Below are positions 22,465-28,811 of a stretch of DNA of 28,811 nucleotides, in pieces. The notes under the pieces are model-generated. The model made no database searches and had not been told where the DNA came from. It saw only the letters and a program-made list of their open reading frames with translations. Within the stretch, counting starts at the first letter, position 1. Every line of letters starts with the position of its first letter. The DNA comes from JALZAA01 sp046727755 (GTDB lineage: Bacteria > Actinomycetota > Acidimicrobiia > IMCC26256 > JACDBD01): contig JBKPDG010000207.1 of NCBI GenBank assembly GCA_046727755.1, forward strand, positions 1-28,811. Reading direction: 5' to 3'. The position numbers and the translations under genes are program-made.

Positions 22465-22490
22465 CCCCTGGGACAGGGGATCCAGGGGAT
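22465..22490 (-). promoter_or_regulatory. Possible alternative hairpins in the sufB leader
   Basis: CCCCTG (22465-22470) can pair with CAGGGG (22474-22479) or, as CCCCTGG, with CCAGGGG (22482-22488). The CAGGGGAT element is repeated in tandem at 22474-22481 and 22483-22490. The two hairpins exclude each other. The region lies between the likely transcription start and the sufB start codon, so it would form in the 5' leader RNA. Confidence 0.35.
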
Positions 22491-22533
22491 TTTCACTACG
22501 TCGATAGTAACAATCCCGGGCGGTGACGAACAA
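22487..22533 (-). promoter_or_regulatory. suf operator/promoter B upstream of sufB-sufD-Rieske-sufC
   Basis: On the minus strand a -35-like TTGTTC (22533-22528) and a -10-like TACTAT (22509-22504) are separated by 18 bases. The block 22487-22508 contains GGATTTTCACTACGTC (plus-strand reading) then TAGT, matching the operator before sufC-sufS-sufU in 20 of 22 bases, but facing the other way relative to its gene. The palindrome here is less perfect (ACTA-N6-TAGT) and would cover the -10 box and start point. Confidence 0.65.
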
Positions 22534-22579
22534 TTCTCGGCCGATTTCCCGGTCGAGTCCCCCTCAGACGGCCGCTGCG

Positions 22580-25522
22580 TCAGGGCTCGGCCGAGCCTAC
22601 GCCGGCGGCAGTCTGGCGGGCGGGCGCCGTCGTCGTGGTCGAGGCGCCGCCCCCGCCTCCGCCGTCTCCACCCTGCTGGGCCTGGTTGATGAGATCGCCG
22701 ACCTGGTTGATGAGCTCTTGATACGTACCCAGGTTGCCGTTGCGCAACGCTTCCTGGGCCCGCCGGTACGTGTCGGCGGCCTGGTTCAGCAGGTCCTGCA
22801 CGTTGCCACCGCCCGACGGCGGCGGGGTCGTCGGCGCACCGCCCTCGTCCGTCGGCGCCTGCGGCGGCGCCTGGCCGAACAGGATGGAGAGACCCTCCTC
22901 GACCGTCGACGCACGCACCGGGTTCTGGTCGCCGTAGGCGACGACGACGAACCGGAACTGCGGGAAGCTCGAGGTTCCGGCGCCCTGCACGTAGAAGGGG
23001 CGGATGTAGAGGATCGAGTTGCCGACCGGGATCAGCTGGAGGCTCCCCTGGATCACGGTCGAGCCCTGCTGGTTCAGCAGCGAGAGCTCGCGGGTGATGT
23101 CGGTGGTGCTCTTGATCCGGTTGTCGATCTGCACCGGCCCGAGCACGGACTCACCCTGGGGCATCTCGAACGCGGTCATCTCGCCATAGTTGCTCGGGTC
23201 GGACCTCGCGACCATGAACGACACCAGGCGCGTCTGCCGGTTCCCGGCCGACACGGGCACGAAAGGCTGGAGGATGATGAAGCTCGGCTCCTGCTCCCCG
23301 GGCAGGCTGATGTTCAGGTAGTAGGGCCGCATGCGATTGCCGGTCGATGTTGCCCCTCTCCGGGCTCCTTGCTCCGGCTGGGCGGCGGTGACGCTGCGAA
23401 GCTGGGCGGCCGTGAGCTGACCCGAGCCCGGATCGGGCGACAGGAGCCACTTGGCGCTGCCCTGGTAGAAGCGGCGGCTCTCGGTGACGTGGTAATTCGA
23501 GTACACGTCCGACTGCACCCGGAACAGGTCTTCCGGATAGCGCAGGTGCTCCTTGAGGTCGTCCGGCATCTTGTCGAAGTCGGTGAACAGATCGGGGAAC
23601 GCCTTCCGGTACGAGCGGATCAGCGGGTCCTTGGGGTCGATGACGTAGAACCTGACGGTTCCGTCGTAAGCGTCGACCGTCGCCTTCACCGAGTTGCGGA
23701 CGTAATTGAAGCTGTGGCCGAGGCCGGTGTCATTGGGTCCCGACACTCTTTGCGCGTACGGGTAGCGGTTCGTCGTCGTGTAGGCGTCGAGCACCCACAC
23801 GACCTTGCCGCCCGTGACGACCGGATACGGGTCGGCGTCGAAGTCGAGGAACGGCGCGAGCTTCTCGACCCGGTCCTTGACGTCGCGCACATAGAGCACC
23901 TTCGTGTTGCCCCCGATTTGGCCGGAGATCAACGGGTTGATGTCACCGAAGCGCAACGCGAACGCGGCCCGGCGGATCGGGTTGTCGAGCTCGACGCCAT
24001 CTTTGCCCTTGTATCGCGTGGTCGCGTCGGTACGGCCTTCGCGCGGGTAGTCGAACTCTCGTTGCTTGGCACCGACCAACGCGTAGCCCGGTTGGCGCTC
24101 GCCGAAATACAGATCGGGCTGGTCCAGCGGAATCGGCGCATCCTCAGGAACCGGAATGCCGCTCACGAGGAAAGCCGGGTTCCCGCCATCGGACGCGTTC
24201 GTCGGCGCGGCGACGATGCCGTACCCGTGCGTGTACACGAGGTGCTGGTTCACCCAGGACTGACTGGGAAGCTCGCTGGAATTGATCTCGCGCGCCGACA
24301 GAACGACCTGTCGGGTCTGCTCGCCGATTCTGTAGCGGTCGACGTCGACGTCGTCGATCTTGTAGAAGGTCTGAAGCCCCTGGAGCGACTGGTACGTCGC
24401 CTGTGTCACCGCCGGGTCCCAGAGCCGTGCGTTCTCGATCGACGCGGCATTCTGGTTGACGGTCGTGTTGTCGAGATTCTGCTGATAGTCGAACGACTCG
24501 CTCTTGATGCTGTCGAGGTTGAACGCTTCGCGCGTTGCCGCGATGTTGCGCTCGATGTACTCCTGCTCGTTCTGGAACTCGTTCGGTTCGACCCGGAACT
24601 TCTGGACCCCGGCCGGGTAGATCGTGCCGATGACGATCGACACGAACCCCCACAGCCCGACCGCGATGATCGGGAGCACCCAGCCGCGGCGCCAGATGTT
24701 CCAGATGAACAAGGCGGCGGCGACGATCGAGATGAAGATCAGCAGGTTCAGCGCCGGCAGTTGCGCCTTGACGTCGGTGTAGCTGGCGCCGGTGACGACA
24801 CCGCGTTCCGAGAAGTCGAGGTTGAAGCGGTCGAGGTAGTACTGCGCCGTCTTCACCAGCGCCATCACGGCGAGAATCACCGAGAGGTGCGCCTTCACCT
24901 GCGGGGTCACGCGCTGGAACGGGCTCTGGAACCGGATGCCCCCGTTGAGATAGTGCGCGATGGCCGTCACGAACAGCACGATCACGAGGCCGGTGAAGAG
25001 CCAGTCGGCGATGAAGCGCAGGAACGGCAGCTGGAACACGTAGAAGCCGATGTCCTGGTTGAACTGCGGGTCCTTGACGCCGAAGTCCACTCGGTGGGTG
25101 AACAGCACCCACTCCTGCCACTGCGACGAGACGCCGACGCCCGCGATCAGGGCGAAGAACAGCGCGACGCCGACGCGGATCCGACCCTGGTAGGGCGACA
25201 CGAACTGCTGGTACCGCTCCACGAGCTCGTCCTCGGGCCCCATGGACCGGTATTTCGGGGCGAGACGATCGGCGATCAGCAGGCTCGTGAGCATGATCGC
25301 GAAGAACACGACCGTGAAGACGAGCGCCGGAACGACCCTGGCCGAGAGCAGCTCTCGCCAGGTGCTGCCCTGGTCGACGGAGTCGAACCAGAGGAAGTCG
25401 GTGTAGAAGCCCGCCAGCCCGCGCAGGCTGAACAGGATGATCACGAGCAGGATGACCCCTGCGATGATCCATCCGCGCACGCGGAAGCCGCGCCGGCGAC
25501 GTTGGGCTGTGGGCACGCGCAT
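22580..25522 (-). CDS. UPF0182 family large membrane protein
   Basis: A 980-residue protein of the UPF0182 family (mycobacterial relatives are Rv0064 and Rv3193c). After a basic start (MRVPTAQRRRRGFRVRG) there are about seven membrane segments in the first 330 residues, for example GWIIAGVILLVIILFSLRGL, VVPALVFTVVFFAIMLTSLLIA, VALFFALIAGVGVSSQ and LLIFISIVAAALFIWNIW. The long remainder (from about 340) is predicted to lie outside the membrane. It carries family blocks such as YTHGYGIVAAPTN, ISGQIGGNTKVLYVRDVKDRVEKLAPFLDFDADPYPVV and LGHSFNYVRNSVKATVDAYDGTVRFY. The tail has LINQ-type repeats, poly-Gly and poly-Thr. Molecular function is unknown. ATG 25522. It follows the DivIVA gene by 55 bases. 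Confidence 0.92.
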   Translation of the reverse strand: MRVPTAQRRRRGFRVRGWIIAGVILLVIILFSLRGLAGFYTDFLWFDSVDQGSTWRELLSARVVPALVFTVVFFAIMLTSLLIADRLAPKYRSMGPEDELVERYQQFVSPYQGRIRVGVALFFALIAGVGVSSQWQEWVLFTHRVDFGVKDPQFNQDIGFYVFQLPFLRFIADWLFTGLVIVLFVTAIAHYLNGGIRFQSPFQRVTPQVKAHLSVILAVMALVKTAQYYLDRFNLDFSERGVVTGASYTDVKAQLPALNLLIFISIVAAALFIWNIWRRGWVLPIIAVGLWGFVSIVIGTIYPAGVQKFRVEPNEFQNEQEYIERNIAATREAFNLDSIKSESFDYQQNLDNTTVNQNAASIENARLWDPAVTQATYQSLQGLQTFYKIDDVDVDRYRIGEQTRQVVLSAREINSSELPSQSWVNQHLVYTHGYGIVAAPTNASDGGNPAFLVSGIPVPEDAPIPLDQPDLYFGERQPGYALVGAKQREFDYPREGRTDATTRYKGKDGVELDNPIRRAAFALRFGDINPLISGQIGGNTKVLYVRDVKDRVEKLAPFLDFDADPYPVVTGGKVVWVLDAYTTTNRYPYAQRVSGPNDTGLGHSFNYVRNSVKATVDAYDGTVRFYVIDPKDPLIRSYRKAFPDLFTDFDKMPDDLKEHLRYPEDLFRVQSDVYSNYHVTESRRFYQGSAKWLLSPDPGSGQLTAAQLRSVTAAQPEQGARRGATSTGNRMRPYYLNISLPGEQEPSFIILQPFVPVSAGNRQTRLVSFMVARSDPSNYGEMTAFEMPQGESVLGPVQIDNRIKSTTDITRELSLLNQQGSTVIQGSLQLIPVGNSILYIRPFYVQGAGTSSFPQFRFVVVAYGDQNPVRASTVEEGLSILFGQAPPQAPTDEGGAPTTPPPSGGGNVQDLLNQAADTYRRAQEALRNGNLGTYQELINQVGDLINQAQQGGDGGGGGGASTTTTAPARQTAAGVGSAEP

Positions 25523-25577
25523 CGGCTGCGAAGCCTACTGCCGGGGTACCGAAGTTCCGGGTCGCGCCGTCAGGCGT

Positions 25578-27470
25578 TCACTCGGGGCCGCGCGGTTCGT
25601 CGACGACGGCAAGCAGGCACCGACAACCGGGATGCGCGGGAGGGAATTGCTGGCCGGTGGGAAAGCGCTCCCCGCGCCGTGTGGGCTCGAGCGCGTTGTC
25701 GTCGGCATCGGGACACTGTCCCTGCTCGGCCGGAACCCAACGGAGGCGAGCGCCTTCCGGCGCGGCGTCGTAGACGCCACGCGCGTACACGGCGGCGAGG
25801 AGATCGCGGATTCGGTTGTCGAGCTCCTCTCCCTTCCACTCGCGATAGCGCGCGCCGATGCGGTGCGCGATCACGTCGGGGTTTGCGTCGTCTCCGAGCG
25901 TGTCGTCCACGGCGGCAAGGAGTCGGTCGCGCAGCGGCGTGACGAGCACCTCGACCATCCCGGTGACCATGCGCGGGGGCGCGCCGCTCACCGGCTCGGC
26001 ATCAGGCTCCGCAGCCGAGCGCGCCGCGACGTACGCCTCCTTGATCGCCGGAGCCAGCACCTCCGACCAGGCGTCCACTTGCTGGGAGAGCGGCGGAATG
26101 AGCTTGTCGGCGGTCGGGCGCCTGCGCTGGCGGCGCAACGCGTCGAGGATCTCGTTCTGTTCGTTCTGCAGGACACGCTTGGCGTGGCGCACGAGCTCTC
26201 GGGCGATGGGCGTGAGGAGCTCGTCGCGGCGCGCCAGCAGCTCCGGGTCGCCGTCGGTCGGGGCCGGGCGCGGTTCGGGCGGCGAATCGACGAGCACCGA
26301 AGCGCCGCTCGCGTGCTCGGTGCGCCCGGCGCCGGTGTCGTCGGTCGGGCCGGCGTCGTCGAAGTCGATGCGGGGCTCCTCGACGGTGTCTCCGCGCACG
26401 CCCCGGATGCGCTCGAAGAGCGCATCGACTTCGCGGTCCGGATCTGACGTTGACGCCGGCGACGGCTCGGGTTCGGACACGGCGGACGACGCCAGCGCCG
26501 GCTCGTCCTGGGCGACGGTCGCCGGTTCATGTTCCGGTTCCGCCTCCTGCGGCGGCGCGGTCGAGGCGCCCTCCGGAACGCGTTCGGGCTCGGACTCGGG
26601 CTCTGCTTCGGGCTCCGGACTGCCCACGGGTGGCGCCGGTGGCGGCGGGGGCGCGGGCTCGGGTCGACCGGGCAGCTCGCCGAGTCCGATGCCCGTCGCG
26701 GGGGCGGGCCGTGGCCCGGGAGGCGCGCGGTCGATTCGTGGGCGCGTCGCCGGGTCGGGCGCAGGGCTGCGCGGCGGAGCCTGGTCGAGGGCTGCTTCCG
26801 AGTCCGACGGGTACGAGATCGGCGGCCCGGCCTCGGCGGTGACCGGCGGGAACGGACGGCCGGCGCCGAAGCGCGTGAGCATCTCGTTGGCGTCCGACAC
26901 GGTGTCACGCACGACGCGATACGCCTCCGCGAAGCGATCACGGTCGGCCCGCAGCTGATCGATGTACGCGCGCAGCGTGTCGCGCCGGTGATTCAGGTCG
27001 GAGAGGACGCGCTCGCGCAGTGCCCGTGCTTCGGCGACCATCTCGCGGCCGCGTTCGCGGGCGGTCTCCACGATCGCCCGCGCGTCCTTGGTCGCCTGCT
27101 CGAGCTGCTCGGTACGGGTGCGTGCCGACTCCTCGCGTGCCGCTCGTTCGACCTCGGACGCGGCCTTCCGCGCCCGTTCGGCCACCTTCTCCGCCGACTC
27201 CTCGGCCGAACGCAACGTGCGGGCAACCTCCTGGCCCACTTGCTCCACGAGCTGGTCGCGGGACGGCAGCGGCGGATGCCGAAGCTCGGCCTCGACCTCG
27301 GCGAGCCGTCGGTTCACGGCGTCGAACTCGTCCGCCACCCGGCGGAGGAAGGCGCGCACCTCTCGCTCGTCGAGACCCTTCCGCGCCTTCGGGAAGTCGT
27401 GCCGCTCGATTTGTGCGGGCGTGAGCCGGGGCTCGCCCGGGCCCGGCGAGCGGGGCTCGTCGACTGACAT
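25578..27470 (-). CDS. DivIVA-domain protein with a phage Mu-F-like C-terminal domain
   Basis: About 630 residues from ATG 27470. The N-terminus (LTPAQIERHDFPKARKGLDEREVRAFLRRVADEF, residues 17-50) is a DivIVA membrane-curvature domain, followed by an Ala/Glu/Arg coiled coil to about 200. Residues about 205-420 are Pro/Glu-rich and disordered. The C-terminal 200 residues form another domain (ELLTPIARELVRHAKRVLQNEQNEIL...). They end in a motif with Trp578, Cys586-Pro587, then PPAHPGCRC (His613, Cys616, Cys618), which I recognise as the ending of phage Mu F/SPP1 gp7-type minor head proteins. DivIVA proteins mark cell poles and septa. The role of the phage-like domain is unknown. An upstream start at 27593 is less likely. 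It follows the PDZ/Lon-like protease gene by 19 bases. Confidence 0.82.
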   Translation of the reverse strand: MSVDEPRSPGPGEPRLTPAQIERHDFPKARKGLDEREVRAFLRRVADEFDAVNRRLAEVEAELRHPPLPSRDQLVEQVGQEVARTLRSAEESAEKVAERARKAASEVERAAREESARTRTEQLEQATKDARAIVETARERGREMVAEARALRERVLSDLNHRRDTLRAYIDQLRADRDRFAEAYRVVRDTVSDANEMLTRFGAGRPFPPVTAEAGPPISYPSDSEAALDQAPPRSPAPDPATRPRIDRAPPGPRPAPATGIGLGELPGRPEPAPPPPPAPPVGSPEPEAEPESEPERVPEGASTAPPQEAEPEHEPATVAQDEPALASSAVSEPEPSPASTSDPDREVDALFERIRGVRGDTVEEPRIDFDDAGPTDDTGAGRTEHASGASVLVDSPPEPRPAPTDGDPELLARRDELLTPIARELVRHAKRVLQNEQNEILDALRRQRRRPTADKLIPPLSQQVDAWSEVLAPAIKEAYVAARSAAEPDAEPVSGAPPRMVTGMVEVLVTPLRDRLLAAVDDTLGDDANPDVIAHRIGARYREWKGEELDNRIRDLLAAVYARGVYDAAPEGARLRWVPAEQGQCPDADDNALEPTRRGERFPTGQQFPPAHPGCRCLLAVVDEPRGPE

Positions 27471-27489
27471 CGGCGCAACTGTATTGGGG

Positions 27490-28605
27490 CTAAGGGCAGG
27501 CTGTGGAGGGTGGGGCGGGCGCGATGCCGGTCTCCTCGCCACCGAACTTCTCCAGCTCGGTGAGGGCGTCGTCGAGGCTCCGGATGCCCGCAACCTTCAT
27601 TCCGTCGGCGCGCCCGCGGGCCTCCTTCAGCTCCTCGGTCGGGACGAGGAACAGCTTCGCTCCCGCCCGGCGGGCCGTCACCGCCTTCTGCTCGGCGCCT
27701 CCGATGGGTCCGACGGTGCCGTCGCCGCGGATGGTGCCGGTGACCGCGACCTTCTTGGCGCCGGTCAGGTCGCCGGGGGTGAGCTCGTCGAGGATCGTGA
27801 GCGTGAACGCGAGCCCCGCCGACGGTCCGCTCACGCGTCCGGTGTCGATCTCCACGTCGACCGGGAAGTCGAACTTCTCGCTGCGGGTCGCCGTCTGGAC
27901 GCCGACCTGGGCGCGACCCCGGCACGGCCCGTCCGCCGCCGGGCGGGTCACGACCGTGACGGGCGTGGTGCTCCCATCCCGATCGACCGAGAACGTCACC
28001 GGTTCGCCGGGGGGTCCGCCGCGCACGAGCGGCCCGAGCTCGTCGGCGAGGGTGATCGCTTGGCCGTCGACGGCGGTGATGACGTCGCCGACGCGGAGCT
28101 TGCCGTCGGCGGGGGCGCCCTTCTGCACGGCGGTGACGACGGCGCCCATCCCGCTCACGGGGACGGAGTACCCGAGCCGTTCCAACGCGACCCGCTTGGC
28201 CGTCATCTGCGAGTCCGCCATCTCGAGCTTGTTGAGCCGCGCGTCCTCGGCGCGGGAACGGCCCTGCAGCACCTCGTCCTCCGGGACGACCTCCGTGTCG
28301 TCGTCCAGCCAGCCCGAGAGGACCGTGAGCGCGTTCGGGCGGTCGCTCGACACGGAGACGGTGAGGAACAGCAGCTGGCCGCGGTGTGCGTACGTCGGCG
28401 CGCCCTCGATTGTCACGACGCGATCGACGGCGCTCGCGTTTCCGGGAGCGATGAGCACGTAGGGGAGACGGATCAGGACTCCGCCGACGATCGCCAGCAC
28501 GCCCAGGACGGCGGCGACAGTGGCGGCGGCGACGAGCGGGCGCCGCCTCCGCCGGGGCGGCACCGCCGGTGGGGGCGGCGGGAGCTCGTCCCGCTCCTCG
28601 TTCAT
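27490..28605 (-). CDS. Membrane-anchored PDZ/Lon-like (S16) serine protease
   Basis: A 371-residue protein (relatives: YlbL of Bacillus, Rv3194c of Mycobacterium). From ATG 28605 there is a Pro-rich, then basic N-terminus (PPRRRRRP), a membrane segment at about 24-46, a PDZ domain at about 150-215 (VSGMGAVVTAVQKGAPADGKLRVGDVITAVDGQ), and a Lon proteolytic domain with the Ser-Lys dyad: Ser262 in VSGPSAGLAFTLTILDEL and Lys307 in GPIGGAEQKAVTARRAGA. The active site should lie outside the membrane. It heads an operon with the DivIVA/Mu-F-like protein and UPF0182; the adjacency to UPF0182 recalls Rv3194c-Rv3193c. Substrates are unknown. Confidence 0.94.
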   Translation of the reverse strand: MNEERDELPPPPPAVPPRRRRRPLVAAATVAAVLGVLAIVGGVLIRLPYVLIAPGNASAVDRVVTIEGAPTYAHRGQLLFLTVSVSSDRPNALTVLSGWLDDDTEVVPEDEVLQGRSRAEDARLNKLEMADSQMTAKRVALERLGYSVPVSGMGAVVTAVQKGAPADGKLRVGDVITAVDGQAITLADELGPLVRGGPPGEPVTFSVDRDGSTTPVTVVTRPAADGPCRGRAQVGVQTATRSEKFDFPVDVEIDTGRVSGPSAGLAFTLTILDELTPGDLTGAKKVAVTGTIRGDGTVGPIGGAEQKAVTARRAGAKLFLVPTEELKEARGRADGMKVAGIRSLDDALTELEKFGGEETGIAPAPPSTACP

Positions 28606-28652
28606 CGACAGAGACTGCCATGCACCACCCCGGCCAGCGGGCGCGGGCTCCC

Positions 28653-28658
28653 TATGGT
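28653..28658 (+). promoter_or_regulatory. Possible -10 box of a leaderless gene
   Basis: TATGGT ends six bases before ATG 28665, the distance expected for transcription starting at the start codon (leaderless mRNA, frequent in actinobacteria). No good -35 box is seen and no Shine-Dalgarno precedes the ATG. Confidence 0.3.
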
Positions 28659-28664
28659 CTGCGT

Positions 28665-28755
28665 ATGTCCGCTCGCGACGACGTCGAGCAGGCGGCAATC
28701 GAACGCGCCGCGGACGCGGCGGCCCTCGGACTGCGCGCGCGGCTCCCGCCCGGCG
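28665..28755 (+). CDS. 5' fragment of an unidentified gene, cut by the adapter
   Basis: ATG 28665 opens a frame encoding about 30 residues, starting MSARDDVEQAAIERAADAAA, an amphipathic helical stretch rich in Ala, Arg and acidic residues. The frame then runs into the Nextera adapter, so the rest of the protein is missing and anything translated past 28755 is artefact. It diverges from the PDZ/Lon-like protease gene, 59 bases away. In M. tuberculosis the gene divergent from the same protease is Rv3195, but too little sequence is present to compare. No function is assigned. Confidence 0.4.
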
Positions 28756-28811
28756 CTGTCTCTTATACACATCTCCGAGCCCAAGAGACGGTGAGTAATA
28801 TCTCGTATGCC
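28756..28811. other. Illumina Nextera adapter contamination (not biological)
   Basis: From 28756 the sequence is CTGTCTCTTATACACATCT, the transposase mosaic end, followed by CCGAGCCC-A-AGAGAC (one mismatch to the usual P7-side Nextera adapter), a ten-base index at 28790-28799 and ATCTCGTATGCC of the P7 primer. Translations of this stretch give the familiar contaminant peptides MCIRDS and SLIHISEP. The window's true genomic end is 28755. Confidence 0.97.

Noticed and set aside
22681..22725. Repeat CTGGTTGATGAG within the end of the UPF0182 gene
   Set aside because: It lies within a coding repeat (LINQ...LINQ) of the protein and is explained by the helical tail; no sign of a mobile or regulatory repeat.
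22523..25942. 1139-codon open frame on the plus strand opposite UPF0182 and the DivIVA gene
   Set aside because: It is antisense to well-recognised proteins, is dominated by Arg, Asp, Val and His, has no domain I recognise, and is the expected shadow of GC-rich coding sequence.
27314..28621. 435-codon open frame on the minus strand overlapping the PDZ/Lon-like protease gene
   Set aside because: Frame-shifted shadow rich in Arg; the overlapping frame encodes the PDZ domain and the Ser-Lys dyad. Its C-terminal end reads into the DivIVA gene in the wrong frame.
28756..28811. Short inverted and repeat-like sequence suggesting a transposon end (CTGTCTCTTATACACATCT is the Tn5 mosaic end)
   Set aside because: It is followed by Illumina adapter, index and P7 bases, so it is library contamination and not a Tn5-type element in the genome.

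Overview
The window is a GC-rich (roughly 70 %) chromosomal contig from an actinobacterium. Evidence for this is a mycothiol-era gene set: an ergothioneine operon of the mycobacterial egtABCD type, a SufBDC/SufSU iron-sulfur system with a Rieske protein, two luciferase-like (LLM) oxidoreductases, two L,D-transpeptidases, a UPF0182 giant membrane protein and a DivIVA protein. The Thr/Pro-rich linkers in the L,D-transpeptidases and the gene mix would fit Acidimicrobiia; that placement is an inference. The last 56 bases are an unremoved Illumina Nextera adapter, so the right edge is artificial, as expected for a draft or metagenome assembly.

Layout. 1-2414: two divergent family-4 glycosyltransferases whose start codons overlap, then an orphan osmoprotectant-type ABC ATPase with CBS domains. 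2519-6808: a 24-codon ORF with an ideal ribosome binding site, then egtA, egtB, egtC and egtD, tightly packed; egtE is absent. 6854-8861: an LLM oxidoreductase and a FabH-like ketosynthase. 8922-11487: a palindromic operator, then sufC, sufS and sufU. 11530-13860: a thioredoxin-like protein, a 59-residue ORF, an L,D-transpeptidase and a class I methyltransferase. 13880-17009: an alpha/beta hydrolase and LLM oxidoreductase pair, a perfect 18-bp operator-like palindrome, and a second L,D-transpeptidase. 17102-18512: an NTF2-like protein, an isochorismatase-fold hydrolase and an ASCH-like protein. 18578-22508: on the minus strand, sufB-sufD-Rieske-sufC with its own operator. 22580-28605: on the minus strand, a PDZ/Lon-like protease, a DivIVA protein with an apparent phage Mu-F-like tail, and UPF0182. 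28665-28755: the first 30 codons of a gene cut by the adapter.

How they work together. EgtA-D make the ergothioneine precursor; the neighbouring betaine-type ATPase could belong to an ergothioneine importer, a hypothesis only. The Suf machinery is split into two convergent operons, scaffold genes in one and desulfurase plus sulfur carrier in the other, each with a SufC. A nearly identical 22-bp sequence precedes both, which suggests one regulator. The right-hand block looks like a cell-envelope and pole module.

The most interesting points are the DivIVA/Mu-F-like fusion, the shared operator of the split suf regulon, the small ORF before egtA, and the apparent non-canonical start of egtD. No tRNA, rRNA, CRISPR array, insertion sequence or attachment site was seen, and no gene-free stretch exceeds 300 bases.
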